Below are positions 33,838-42,785 of a stretch of DNA of 64,000 nt, in pieces; the first letter of the stretch is position 1; each line of letters begins with the position of its first letter. The DNA comes from Pseudomonadota bacterium (lineage in GTDB: Bacteria; Desulfobacterota; Desulfovibrionia; Desulfovibrionales; Desulfomicrobiaceae). Both the position numbers and the translations under genes were made by a program. The DNA is taken from contig JAHIQM010000014.1 of the NCBI GenBank assembly GCA_018902545.1, positions 62,001-126,000 of the forward strand, in the 5' to 3' direction. Below the pieces are notes generated by a model that was given only the letters and a program-made list of their open reading frames with translations, was not told the origin of the DNA and ran no database searches.

Positions 33838-34608
33838 ATGCAAGCTATAGAATTCAAAGTAAAATGGGGTATGCTTGTCGACCTTGACAAGTGCACCGGG
33901 TGCGGGGCCTGTACCGTCGCCTGCCGGGCGGAAAACAACCTTCCCCCCGAAGCCGACGCTGCCAACAAGCTGCGCACCAACGATTGGATGAACATATACG
34001 AATTGTCCAACAAGAAGCCCTTTCCTGATCATGAGATCGCCTACCTGCCCCGGCCCTGCATGCAGTGCGGTCATCCGTCCTGCTCCACGGTCTGCCCGGT
34101 CGTGGCCACCACCAAGGACGAGGAAGGCGGCATCGTCAGTCAGGTCTACCCCCGCTGCATCGGTTGTCGGTACTGCATGGCGGCTTGCCCTTACCACTCC
34201 CGGTACTTCAACTGGTTCGATCCGATTTGGCCCGAAGGCATGGAAAAAGTCCTCACCCCATACGCATCGGCCCGGCCCCGCGGCGTGGTCGAAAAATGCA
34301 CCTTCTGCCACCATCGTTTCATGGCGGCCAAGGAGCGGGCCCGCATGAACGACGAGGATCCGACGAAACTGGCCGAGGACGCCTATATTCCGGCCTGCGG
34401 TGAAATCTGTCCGACCGGGGCGATCAAGTTCGGCGATCTGCACAATCCCGAGCATGAAGTCAGCAAGATGGCCGCGACCAAGTTTGCTTTCCGTGTGCTG
34501 GAAAAGCTCGGTACCGACCCGCAGGTGTACTACTACTCCAAGCGGGAGTGGGTCCGCAAACTCGGGGACAACTACCTGAAGAATGAGAAGGGGGGCGATC
34601 ATGTCTGA
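33838..34608 (+). CDS. qrcC: Qrc complex iron-sulfur subunit QrcC
   Basis: 256 codons. Four cysteine groups typical of the PsrB/DmsB electron-transfer subunit are present: CTGCGACTVAC, CMQCGHPSCSTVCP, CIGCRYCMAACP, and CTFC...CGEICPTG. These would hold three or four cubane clusters that wire the cytochrome to the membrane quinone site. No signal peptide of its own is visible, so it is probably exported together with the Tat partner QrcB. The last codons overlap qrcD. Confidence 0.94.
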   Translation: MQAIEFKVKWGMLVDLDKCTGCGACTVACRAENNLPPEADAANKLRTNDWMNIYELSNKKPFPDHEIAYLPRPCMQCGHPSCSTVCPVVATTKDEEGGIVSQVYPRCIGCRYCMAACPYHSRYFNWFDPIWPEGMEKVLTPYASARPRGVVEKCTFCHHRFMAAKERARMNDEDPTKLAEDAYIPACGEICPTGAIKFGDLHNPEHEVSKMAATKFAFRVLEKLGTDPQVYYYSKREWVRKLGDNYLKNEKGGDHV

Positions 34609-35836
34609 TAGCGCGTACTGGCCCGAAGGGGTAGAACGTTGTTCTGTTGGGAAGTTCCTGGCCTGGTTGGGCGTGATCAGCATCTTCCTCGTTTGGGGCG
34701 GATACGGTGCGTACAAGGTCCTGGGAACCGGTATCGGAGTGACGGGCCTGGACAACTATTTCGGGTTCGGCCTGTGGATCACCTTTGACTTGGCGGTCAT
34801 CGCCCTGGGTGCCGGTGCCTTTTTCTCCGGCTTCCTGCGCTACATCGTCCGTATCGACGAGCTCAAAAACGTCATTAATCTGGCAGTCATCGTCGGGTTC
34901 CTGTGCTACTCCGGCGCCATGCTGATTCTGGTGCTCGACATCGGCCAGCCGCTGCGGGCATGGTTCGGTTACTGGCACCCCAACGTCCACTCCATGCTGA
35001 CCGAAGTCATCTTCTGCATCACCTGTTACTGCACGGTGCTGATCATTGAGTACGTGCCGATCATTCTGGAAAACCGGAAGATCAATCAGAACAGGTTCTG
35101 CCACCATCTGGCTCACAACCTTCATGTGTACATGCCGCTTTTCGCCGGCATCGGCACTTTCCTGTCCTTCTTCCACCAGGGTTCCCTGGGCGGCATGTAC
35201 GGCGTGCTCTTCGGTCGTCCGTTCGTGTTCCGCGAAGGCTTCTTCATCTGGCCCTGGACCTTCTTCCTGTTCATCTCCTCGGCCATCGCAACCGGCCCCG
35301 GCTTCACCATGCTCTGTGCCGCCCTGATGGAATCCATCACCGGCCGCAAGCTGGTCAGCTACGAGACCAAGATGCTCCTGGGCAAGATCTCCGGCTTACT
35401 CCTGTGCCTGTACATGTTCTTCAAGATCATCGACACCTACGCATGGGCCGCCGGCATCCTGCCTGGCATGGGCCTGACCTTTGACCAGATGTTCAGTTCC
35501 GAGCACGGGTATCCCAAATGGCTGCTGTGGGCTGAATTGTTCTGGTTCGGTCTGATCCCGGCCGTAATCCTGGTCATCCCCGCCGCCCGTCAGCGTCCGG
35601 TACTGCTCTATGGCGCCGCCATCATGGCCGCCATCGGTGTGTCCATCAACCGGTTCGTCTTCACGGTTCAGGCCCTGGCCATCCCGGTCATGCCTTTCGA
35701 CCGCTGGACCACCTACGTGCCCAACTGGGCGGAATGGTCCACTTCGCTCATGATCGTGGCCTACGGCTTCCTGGTCATGAGTATCTCCTACCGCTATCTG
35801 CCGATCTTCCCCCAGGAAGTGAAGCTGAACAAGTAG
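34601..35836 (+). CDS. qrcD: Qrc complex NrfD-type membrane subunit QrcD
   Basis: 411 codons from ATG 34601, overlapping the qrcC stop by 8 bp; an upstream ATG would overlap further. About ten hydrophobic helices fit the NrfD/PsrC family, with FGFGLWITFDLAVIALGAGAF and LDIGQPLRAWFGYWHP near the quinone side. It is the membrane anchor where menaquinone is reduced. In sulfate reducers Qrc conserves energy by moving electrons from periplasmic hydrogen or formate oxidation to the quinone pool used by Qmo. Confidence 0.94.
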   Translation: MSDSAYWPEGVERCSVGKFLAWLGVISIFLVWGGYGAYKVLGTGIGVTGLDNYFGFGLWITFDLAVIALGAGAFFSGFLRYIVRIDELKNVINLAVIVGFLCYSGAMLILVLDIGQPLRAWFGYWHPNVHSMLTEVIFCITCYCTVLIIEYVPIILENRKINQNRFCHHLAHNLHVYMPLFAGIGTFLSFFHQGSLGGMYGVLFGRPFVFREGFFIWPWTFFLFISSAIATGPGFTMLCAALMESITGRKLVSYETKMLLGKISGLLLCLYMFFKIIDTYAWAAGILPGMGLTFDQMFSSEHGYPKWLLWAELFWFGLIPAVILVIPAARQRPVLLYGAAIMAAIGVSINRFVFTVQALAIPVMPFDRWTTYVPNWAEWSTSLMIVAYGFLVMSISYRYLPIFPQEVKLNK

Positions 35837-35851
35837 AGATGGTTATTAATG

Positions 35852-35880
35852 AAAAAAGGCCCTTCGGGGCCTTTTTTTTT
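35852..35880 (+). terminator. Terminator of the qrc operon
   Basis: A run of A, the stem GGCCC-TTCG-GGGCC and a run of ten T, 15 bp after the qrcD stop codon. The A and T runs extend the pairing. Confidence 0.93.
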
Positions 35881-36284
35881 GGGGGATGACAAATGCAGTG
35901 TGTTCGTGTTCAGAACCGGAGTGTCATTTGACAAGTTCTCGCTGCTTAAAGTTGCGAGACTTCAGTTAAAGTCATTCCCGCAAACGTGTGCCCAGCATGG
36001 GCAGGAGGGCTTGCGCTCTTCAGGGTAAATCCTGTGTTTTCATGGAGTTGAAAAAAAGCACGGCTCCCCTCTTGCAGGACGTCACTGCAAAAAGTCGTCA
36101 TCCCCTTGAAGAAGGGGATCCATGCCTTTTTTAACTATCTGAAAAGATGGATTCCCGCCTTCACGGGAATGACACTCAGGTTCTTTCGCGACTTTTTGCA
36201 GTGGCGTCTTGCAGGGGGCTGATGGCTTTTTGCAGTGACATTTGAAAAGCGAAACAGCCAGAACCGGCTGACGGGAGGAGTTTC
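35881..36284. other. Intergenic region with the second MITE-like repeat
   Basis: No gene is seen. It contains the 131-bp repeat and, 15 bp further on, a solitary copy of its end (CTTTTTGCAGTGACATTTG, 36225-36243). Confidence 0.5.
36078..36208 (-). repeat. 131-bp MITE-like repeat, copy 2
   Basis: Terminal inverted repeats of 20 bp, GACGTCACTGCAAAAAGTCG at 36078-36097 and its near-complement at 36189-36208 (one mismatch). The inner sequence contains two hairpins. CTTGCAG stands in direct orientation on each side (36071-36077 and 36208-36214). It is the reverse of the copy at 4745-4874. Confidence 0.82.
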
Positions 36285-37400
36285 ATGCAGGATGCGCAAG
36301 AAAAGCGTCTGGACGCCATCGATGTCGCTCGTGCTTTGGGGCTGATGCTCGTTTATTACGGCCATTTCGTCGAACAGGTCATGTATCTTGAGAATCCTGT
36401 CGCCGCCGTGCACTACAAATGGATCTATTCGTTTCACATGATCCTTTTTTTCATTCTTTCAGGGTGGATAAAGGGCGCTCGGCCCAGCATCCCTCCGGCC
36501 AGGACATTCGTGCGAGCTACCCTGGCTGGGCGCATCGCGCCGTATCTGTTTTTCAGCGCCCTTACGGCGGCCCTCTCCCTTGTGATCTCGGGCTGGTTCC
36601 CGATGCTGGACCTTGCCACCGCGCGCGGCTATTTCCAGGCCGCCGTAGCCACGGCCATGGGCTTTCCTCTTTTCAACATTCCGCTCTGGTTTGTGGCCTG
36701 TCTGGTCAGCGTCGAGTGCCTGCACCGCGTTTTGCAGGGATATCTTGATTCCGTCCCGCGCATCGTTCTGGCGGCCCTGGTTTTCTATGTCGGCGGCTAC
36801 GCGCTCAATGAACAGTATTTCTTTTTCGGGCAGAACAAGAGCTTCTGGCTTCTGCACGAGGTTCCGGTGGTTTACGCCTTTTATTTGGTGGGCGTGCTGC
36901 TTGGCCGAACCGGGTTGACCAGTCGCGTCTCCGCATTCCGGGCCGCGGCCATATTCCTGATCTCGCTGGCTGCGGTTCAATTTTCCTTCGACCTGAATCA
37001 GGGGCCGTTCAGGTATCTGCAGGCCGTGGTCATCCTGCTTTCAGGACATGGACATTTTCTGTGGTTTCCTTTTACCGCCCTGGCCGGGACTGCCCTTGTC
37101 GTCGCGTTGGGCAGGGTTTTGCAAAATGTCTCCCTGCTGGCCTTTTTCGGGCGTAACGCCCTTATCCTGCTCGGCATGAACGGCGTGTTCTACCACTTTG
37201 TCAACGCTCCGGTGGCCGCGTGGAGCGTGGAGAATCTGCCGGGCGACGGATGGAGCGTTTTCGCCGTGAGTGCGCTGGTCACGGTCGCAAGCTTCGCGCT
37301 CAGCCTGCCGGTCATTCACGCCCTCAATTCCGTTGTTCCCCAATTGGTGGGCAAGCCGCGTGCGACGGGGCGTTTTTTCGGCCCCCTGATCAAGGACTAG
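36285..37400 (+). CDS. Acyltransferase-3 family membrane protein
   Basis: 371 codons with a GGAGG site. About ten hydrophobic helices start with RLDAIDVARALGLMLVYYGHF, the family N-terminus with a conserved His, followed by SFHMILFFILSGWIKG. Such enzymes O-acylate sugars of surface polysaccharides, glycans or secreted metabolites from the cytoplasmic membrane. The target is unknown. The MFS gene begins 6 bp after its stop, so the two probably share a transcript. Confidence 0.85.
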   Translation: MQDAQEKRLDAIDVARALGLMLVYYGHFVEQVMYLENPVAAVHYKWIYSFHMILFFILSGWIKGARPSIPPARTFVRATLAGRIAPYLFFSALTAALSLVISGWFPMLDLATARGYFQAAVATAMGFPLFNIPLWFVACLVSVECLHRVLQGYLDSVPRIVLAALVFYVGGYALNEQYFFFGQNKSFWLLHEVPVVYAFYLVGVLLGRTGLTSRVSAFRAAAIFLISLAAVQFSFDLNQGPFRYLQAVVILLSGHGHFLWFPFTALAGTALVVALGRVLQNVSLLAFFGRNALILLGMNGVFYHFVNAPVAAWSVENLPGDGWSVFAVSALVTVASFALSLPVIHALNSVVPQLVGKPRATGRFFGPLIKD

Positions 37401-37406
37401 GCGGTC

Positions 37407-38639
37407 ATGTCTCTTTTTGGCAAAGCACCTCGCCGGGCCGCAGGATCTGAGTCCACAGGCGAAAGCAACCTGCGGCGGACGCTGCTGACTCTCAATGTCT
37501 TCGCGGCCCTGAAGATGACCCTCTTCCCCATGGCCATCATCACCCTGTTCTGGAAGGACGAGATCGGCCTGACCCTGACCGATATCCTGACCCTGCAGGT
37601 CTTTTTCTCTCTGGCCAGCGTGCTCATGGAGTACCCTTCGGGGTATGTCAGTGACCGCCTTGGCTATCGCTGGGCCCTGATTGTGGCCTGTGTTTTCGGT
37701 ATCGCGGGGTGGGGCTGGTATCTGACCGCGGAAACATTCTGGGGAGTGCTGGTGGCGGAGTTGCTGCTGGGGGTCTCCTTCGCGTTCATCAGCGGTTCGG
37801 ACACGGCGCTGCTTTTTGAAACCCTGCGCGCCGAGGGGCGGGTGGACCTGTACACCCGCTGTGACGGGCGCATGGTCGGCTGGGCGCAGGGGGGTGAGGC
37901 CGCTGGAGCGCTCTTTGCCGGACTCATGTATGCCCACTGGCCGCTCTTGCCCTTTGTGGCCCAGATCGGGATCTGGACCTTGGCCCTGGGCCTTTGCCTG
38001 AGCCTCAAAGAACCCAAGGAGGAAGGCGGCGGGCCTGTGACCTCCCATCTGGCGGAGGCCCTGAGCGTATGCAGAACCGCCTTTCTGGAAACTCCCGCCA
38101 TCCGGGCGACTATCGTAAACGGTATGCTTCTGGGGCTTGCGTCCTTCTACATGGTCTGGCTCATCCAGCCCTACATGCAGGAGTGCCTGGTACCCGTGGC
38201 CTGGTTCGGCCCGGTCTGGGCCGGGGCCAATCTGGTTGTGGCCCTGGGCGCGGCAAACAGCCACCGGGTCGAGGGCAGGCTTGGCGTCGCGGGCATGCAG
38301 ACCCTTTTTTTCGGGATGATCGTCGTCGCGTATCTGGGCCTGGGGACAGTCTCAGCCCTCGGGGGTTTTCTGTTCTACTACCTGCTGACAGCCATGCGCG
38401 GGCTGCAGGGGCCGCTGATGCGTTCGCGCCTGCAGGCTTTGAGTACGCGCAGAAACAGGGCCAGTATCCTGTCCCTGCACAGTCTGGCCTTCCGGTTGGG
38501 GTTCGTGCTTACCGGACCATTGGTGGGCCTGCTGGCGGACAATCAGGGATTGTCCGTCACATTCCTCGCACTGGCTGGATTTTTCGCGCTGACGCTTCCC
38601 TTGGCCGGAAAAAGTTTTTTGCGCCACAACAGGTCTTAA
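37407..38639 (+). CDS. MFS transporter, function unknown
   Basis: 410 codons with twelve likely membrane helices. The loop between helices 2 and 3, SGYVSDRLGYRWAL, is the MFS motif A region, and the two halves match in layout. The N-terminal 25 residues are polar and may not be part of the mature start; the ribosome site is weak. Substrate cannot be told from sequence. It follows the acyltransferase so closely that export or uptake of an acylated product is possible. Confidence 0.82.
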   Translation: MSLFGKAPRRAAGSESTGESNLRRTLLTLNVFAALKMTLFPMAIITLFWKDEIGLTLTDILTLQVFFSLASVLMEYPSGYVSDRLGYRWALIVACVFGIAGWGWYLTAETFWGVLVAELLLGVSFAFISGSDTALLFETLRAEGRVDLYTRCDGRMVGWAQGGEAAGALFAGLMYAHWPLLPFVAQIGIWTLALGLCLSLKEPKEEGGGPVTSHLAEALSVCRTAFLETPAIRATIVNGMLLGLASFYMVWLIQPYMQECLVPVAWFGPVWAGANLVVALGAANSHRVEGRLGVAGMQTLFFGMIVVAYLGLGTVSALGGFLFYYLLTAMRGLQGPLMRSRLQALSTRRNRASILSLHSLAFRLGFVLTGPLVGLLADNQGLSVTFLALAGFFALTLPLAGKSFLRHNRS

Positions 38640-38697
38640 TCATTGGCCGGATTTCGTCATCCACACATGCGACGCGCATCTGTGGAAAAGGTTTTGG

Positions 38698-38726
38698 TTG
38701 ATCCCGACGCGCTCATGGCCTAATAC
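38698..38726 (+). promoter_or_regulatory. Promoter of the riboswitch-nrdGD unit
   Basis: TTGATC (38698-38703), 17 bp, TAATAC (38721-38726). Transcription would begin near 38733, just before the riboswitch. The positions fit well. Confidence 0.65.
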
Positions 38727-38740
38727 TTATTTCGTTCTTC

Positions 38741-38862
38741 AAGACTACTTCAGAAGCAAGGGAACCCGGTGTAAATCCGGGGCGGTCCCGCCACTGTAAT
38801 CCCCATGCCGCGCCAAAACCGGCCGCTGCGGGGCAAGCCAGAAAACCCGCCTGAAGCAATTC
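38741..38862 (+). promoter_or_regulatory. Cobalamin riboswitch
   Basis: The B12 box GCCACTG is at 38790-38796, within GGCGGTCCCGCCACTGTAAT. Upstream GGGAACCCGGTG and downstream GCCAGAAAACCCGCC are in the expected order, and ACTTCAG / CTGAAG close stem P1. About 80 bp separate it from nrdG; that gap holds a hairpin (CCCTCTGCA with TGCAGGG, near 38868-38893) without a T run, so control may be at translation or the terminator is atypical. Confidence 0.93.
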
Positions 38863-38933
38863 TCTTAACCCTCTGCACGCGGATGCAGGGTGTTGAGTTG
38901 CTCACAGAAACGTCACACCAACTTCGAGCGAAC

Positions 38934-39572
38934 ATGGCTGACACCACTCCCGTCTGGGAGCGCGTGCGTGGCATGGTGCCGGTGAGTCTTTGCGACTGGC
39001 CGGGCAAAATCACGTGCGTGCTTTTTTCCGGCGGCTGCAATCTGCGCTGCCCGACCTGCCACAATGCATCCCTGGCCTGGAACTGGGCGTCGCTGCCGGG
39101 TCTGGACAAAAGCGCCGTCCTGGCCGATCTGCGCCGCCGCAAGCGCTGGCTGGACGGGATCACCCTGTCCGGCGGGGAGCCGACCTGTGTGGCCGGGCTG
39201 GAGGAACTGCTGGCCGACCTTGCCTCCACCGGGCTGCCGGTCAAGCTCGATTCCAACGGCTCTGCGCCCCATGTCCTCAGGCGAGTGCTTGAGGCCGGGC
39301 TGGTCCAGGCCCTGGCCGTGGATGTCAAGGGTCCGTGGGCCATGTATCCTGAACTGACCGGACAGGGCATGGCCGCCGATACGGCCCGCGATGCCCTCGC
39401 GGAAGTTTTTGCCCTGGCCCTGGCCTATCCTGGGCAGGTGTATTTCCGTTGCACCAAGGTGCCTGATCTTACAGCGGCGGACCTTGAAGCGACCAGGGCG
39501 CAGGTGCCGGGGGATCTGTCCCTGCACTTCCAGGACTATGTCGAGCCCCGCTGTCATGACGATTTTTCCTGA
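38934..39572 (+). CDS. nrdG: Anaerobic ribonucleotide reductase activating protein (radical SAM)
   Basis: 212 codons from ATG 38934; an in-frame reading from 38805 would run through the riboswitch. The radical SAM motif is CNLRCPTC (CxxxCxxC) and is followed by ITLSGGEPT, with VDVKGPW later. It uses S-adenosylmethionine to create the glycyl radical on NrdD, encoded 33 bp downstream. The combined riboswitch-nrdG-nrdD order implies that vitamin B12 represses this class III enzyme. Confidence 0.93.
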   Translation: MADTTPVWERVRGMVPVSLCDWPGKITCVLFSGGCNLRCPTCHNASLAWNWASLPGLDKSAVLADLRRRKRWLDGITLSGGEPTCVAGLEELLADLASTGLPVKLDSNGSAPHVLRRVLEAGLVQALAVDVKGPWAMYPELTGQGMAADTARDALAEVFALALAYPGQVYFRCTKVPDLTAADLEATRAQVPGDLSLHFQDYVEPRCHDDFS

Positions 39573-39605
39573 TTTTCAATTAGACCGAACCTTATTGGAG
39601 TATCC

Positions 39606-41666
39606 ATGCCTCAGCAGATTGTGAAACGAGACGGCCGCGTCGAATCCTGGTCCGTGGACCGGATCGCTCAGGCGATCCTGAAGTCTTTGAACGCCAGCGG
39701 CATCAAGGATCCGATCCTGGCCAAACGCCTGGCTGGCAAGGTCGAGTCCAAGCTCGAAGCCCAGTCCATGCCTGAGCAGGAAATGGTTCAGGACACCGTC
39801 GAACAGGTGCTCATGGAGTCCAGACTGTACCAGGTCGCCAGGCGCTACATCGTGTACCGCGAGAAGCGCAGGGCCATCCGCAGCCAGACCGAGACCTTTC
39901 TGGACGTGACCGAGACCATCGACAGTTACTTGGACAAGTCTGATTGGCGCGTCAGTGAGAACGCCAACATGGCCCACTCCTTCCAGGGGCTCATGCTGCA
40001 TCTGTCCGGTTCCGTGCAGGCCCGTTATTCCCTGGAGAAATATCCCGAGGAAGTGCGCCAAGCCCATGAGCACGGCTATTTTCACATCCACGACCTGTCC
40101 TTTGGCCTGGCCGGGTACTGCGCTGGCTGGTCCCTGCGCGACCTCTTGCTTGAAGGCTTCAACCTGGAGGGGCGCTGCTCTTCGGGGCCGCCCAAGCATT
40201 TCGACGCGGCCCTGGGTCAAATGGTCAATTTTCTTGGCACGTTGCAGAATGAATGGGCCGGAGCCCAGGCCTTCAACAACGTGGACACGTACCTGGCTCC
40301 GCTGGTCCGCTACGACAGCATGACCTACGAAGAGGTCAAACAGGCCATGCAGAAATTCGTGTTCAATCTGAACACGACCTCGCGCTGGGGCGGGCAGAGC
40401 CCCTTCACCAACCTGACCTTCGATCTCGCCCCGCCCGCGCACATCGCCTCAGAGGCGGTCATCATCGGCGGCAAGCTGCAGGACAGCACTTACGGCGAGT
40501 ACGCCGCCGAAATGGAGATGATCAACCGGGCCTTCCTTGAGGTCATGCTGGTCGGCGACTATCACGGGCGGATTTTTTCCTTCCCCATCCCGACCTACAA
40601 CGTCACCCCGGATTTTCCGTGGGAGACGGAGGTTGGCGAGCTGCTTTTGAAGCTCACGGCCAAATACGGCGTCCCGTATTTCCAGAATTTCATCAATTCC
40701 GACCTAAAGCCCGAGGACGTGCGCTCCATGTGCTGCCGGCTGCAGATGGACCTGCGTGAGCTGCGCAAGCGCACCGGCGGCCTTTTTGGCGCGGGGGATC
40801 TGACCGGCTCCATCGGTGTGGTGACTTTGAATCTGCCCAAGCTGGCCTATCTGGCCCAGGGCGAGGAAGATTTTCTGGACCTGGTCGGCGAGTACGCGAC
40901 CCTGGCCAAGGATTCCCTTGAGTTCAAGCGCAAGATGGTCACCGACAATATGGACAAGAGCATGTTTCCTTTTTCCAGGCGCTACCTGAAAAACGGTTTT
41001 CGCAGTCACTTCAGCACCATCGGCATCCTGGGCGGCCATGAGGCCTGCATGAACCTGCTCGGCAAGGGCATCGAGACCGAAGCCGGGATCCGTCTCATGG
41101 TCCGCACTCTGGAGCATTTGCGCGAGCTGACCGTGAGCTTCCAGGAGGAGACCGGCAACCTCTATAACCTTGAAGCCACACCGGCCGAAGGCACCAGCTA
41201 CCGTTTGGCCAAGATCGACAAGAAACTCTATGCCGACATACAGGCTTCCGGAAACGGGGTGCCGTATTACACCAACTCGACCCTGCTTCCGGTGGGGCAC
41301 ACTTCGGATGTATTCTCCGCCCTGGAGCATCAGAACCGCCTGCAGCCCATGTACACCGGCGGTACAGTGTTTCACAGCTTTCTGGGCGAATCCGTGCCGG
41401 ACACAAAGGCCCTCAAGAACTTCCTGGTGCGCGCCTTGAGCGAAACCAAGATCCCTTACGTCTCCATCACGCCGACCTTCTCGATCTGCAAGGACCACGG
41501 GTACCTGACCGGGGAGCAGATCACCTGCCCGCAATGCGGCCAGGAGACGGAGGTGTACACACGAGTGGTCGGCTACTACCGCCCCGTCAAGATGTGGAAT
41601 CGCGGGAAACAGTCCGAATACAAGGACCGTGTGGAATATTCTCAGACCTCCTGCTTCGGGCAATAA
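39606..41666 (+). CDS. nrdD: Anaerobic (class III) ribonucleoside-triphosphate reductase
   Basis: 686 codons. An N-terminal ATP-cone domain (IVKRDGRVESWSVDRIAQAI) senses dATP/ATP. The catalytic barrel follows, with GYFHIHDLSFG near residue 157. Near the C-terminus, zinc cysteines (ITCPQCGQ and an earlier CKDHG) lead to the glycyl radical site G656 in RVVGYYRPV. It makes deoxynucleotides without oxygen or B12. It forms one unit with nrdG under the cobalamin riboswitch. Confidence 0.95.
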   Translation: MPQQIVKRDGRVESWSVDRIAQAILKSLNASGIKDPILAKRLAGKVESKLEAQSMPEQEMVQDTVEQVLMESRLYQVARRYIVYREKRRAIRSQTETFLDVTETIDSYLDKSDWRVSENANMAHSFQGLMLHLSGSVQARYSLEKYPEEVRQAHEHGYFHIHDLSFGLAGYCAGWSLRDLLLEGFNLEGRCSSGPPKHFDAALGQMVNFLGTLQNEWAGAQAFNNVDTYLAPLVRYDSMTYEEVKQAMQKFVFNLNTTSRWGGQSPFTNLTFDLAPPAHIASEAVIIGGKLQDSTYGEYAAEMEMINRAFLEVMLVGDYHGRIFSFPIPTYNVTPDFPWETEVGELLLKLTAKYGVPYFQNFINSDLKPEDVRSMCCRLQMDLRELRKRTGGLFGAGDLTGSIGVVTLNLPKLAYLAQGEEDFLDLVGEYATLAKDSLEFKRKMVTDNMDKSMFPFSRRYLKNGFRSHFSTIGILGGHEACMNLLGKGIETEAGIRLMVRTLEHLRELTVSFQEETGNLYNLEATPAEGTSYRLAKIDKKLYADIQASGNGVPYYTNSTLLPVGHTSDVFSALEHQNRLQPMYTGGTVFHSFLGESVPDTKALKNFLVRALSETKIPYVSITPTFSICKDHGYLTGEQITCPQCGQETEVYTRVVGYYRPVKMWNRGKQSEYKDRVEYSQTSCFGQ

Positions 41667-41680
41667 AACCCAGGCGATAC

Positions 41681-41725
41681 AACGTGAAACGGCCGGGCTG
41701 CGATGCAGTCCGGCCGTTTCACGTT
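41681..41725. terminator. Long stem-loop between nrdD and the small minus-strand ORF
   Basis: A perfect 16-bp stem (AACGTGAAACGGCCGG with its complement) around a 13-nt loop. It lies between two convergent stop codons, 15 bp from each, so it may serve both. There is no T run. Confidence 0.75.
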
Positions 41726-41739
41726 ACTCGCGCGTCGGA

Positions 41740-41886
41740 TTATTTGTCGCGGTGCGTCCGTCGCAGGCTGCTCAAAAAGCAAAGTGCGCTGCGCAGCCCT
41801 CCGGCCAGGCTCATGATGGCGGTGGAGATGACGGGCCTGGGACGCTGGATTTTCTGGGAATGCAAAAATAGGGTGATTTCACGCAT
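41740..41886 (-). CDS. Small ORF, 48 residues, unknown
   Basis: ATG 41886 has GAGG 7 bp upstream and the frame ends at TAA 41740-41742, next to the shared stem-loop. The product starts MREITLFLHSQKIQRPRP, has a moderately hydrophobic centre (VISTAIMSLAGGLRSALCFL) and a basic end. It could be a small membrane peptide. Upstream, TACAAT resembles a -10 box. No family recognised. Confidence 0.4.
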   Translation of the reverse strand: MREITLFLHSQKIQRPRPVISTAIMSLAGGLRSALCFLSSLRRTHRDK

Positions 41887-42032
41887 GGCTACCTCGTATT
41901 CGGAAATATTGTATTATTCATGAATTTCGTTTTGAAACGAGAGCTAGCTAGGCGCGAATCGTCTGCTCGTCAAGGATAATCGTGACGATTGTTAAAAAGG
42001 GAGTAGAGATTTTCGGCGGGGTGTGTGCCGGG

Positions 42033-42785
42033 TCAGGTTGTGGGCAGCAGGGCCGCCTGGGTCTCAAGGTCCCAGGCCGGAGTGGCGGGCAGGGCCATGG
42101 AGGCGCGAAAACGCGACAGCGCGGCCTTGGACCGCTTGCCAAAGAGACCGTCGATCTTGCCTTTGTAGAGGCCCTGAGCGGCCAGTGCCTGCTGCACGAG
42201 TTTGGCATCGGCCTTTGTTTTGAGGTTCATGAGCGTGGCGGGGAAAGCCGGTACTTTCGCTGTGCCTGAGGAGGCGGCAAGCAGTTCTCGAACCTCTTCC
42301 GTGAGCCGCAAACGGCAACTGGCTGCGGCAAGAACTGCATGGTCCGCAGGACGCACGAGGCGGGCGGAGATGCGCAGGCCGCCATCGACCATGGCGTAGG
42401 TTCCACTCAGTATTGTCTGCACGCCGCTGGTGGCGCCAACCTGATCCGGTGCCGAGGACAGGGCTGTTTCGCCCTGCTCCTTCAAGCTGTAGGGCGAGGG
42501 CATGAACACGCGGGTGTCCGCCAGACGGTATCCGTGACGGGTGAAAGCGTTGCCGAGCTCCTCCGCCAGGATGCGGCCCAGGGGGGACGTGTTTTTGACA
42601 TCATGCAGGTCCGCGAAAGGCGCGGTCATGATCAGCGCAGAGCGGTCCAGGCGGACCTGCAGATTGGAAATCAGGTTCGCGGCCAGGGAGTCGCTGAGCA
42701 TGTCGACGCGTGAGGCCCCGCATTGCGCCATTGCGTGAAGCGGAAAAGTGCAGAGCATAATGAACAGAAGGGCGCAGCGGATCAT
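42033..42785 (-). CDS. FlgO-like domain protein with peptidoglycan-binding C-terminus
   Basis: 250 codons. A Sec signal peptide (MIRCALLFIMLCTFPLHAMAQ) is followed by a FlgO-type domain (SLAANLISNLQ near the start, SPLGRILAEELGNAFTRHGY, QTILSGTYAMVDGGL). The last 65 residues form a PG_binding_1 repeat (LVQQALAAQGLYKGKIDGLFG). It is likely periplasmic, attached to the cell wall. Its start overlaps the stop of the upstream lipoprotein gene. FlgO proteins in Vibrio support flagellar stability, but here no flagellar gene is adjacent. Confidence 0.75.
   Translation of the reverse strand: MIRCALLFIMLCTFPLHAMAQCGASRVDMLSDSLAANLISNLQVRLDRSALIMTAPFADLHDVKNTSPLGRILAEELGNAFTRHGYRLADTRVFMPSPYSLKEQGETALSSAPDQVGATSGVQTILSGTYAMVDGGLRISARLVRPADHAVLAAASCRLRLTEEVRELLAASSGTAKVPAFPATLMNLKTKADAKLVQQALAAQGLYKGKIDGLFGKRSKAALSRFRASMALPATPAWDLETQAALLPTT

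Noticed and set aside
38805-38933. N-terminal extension of nrdG
   Set aside because: The region is the cobalamin riboswitch; the family N-terminus begins at ATG 38934.
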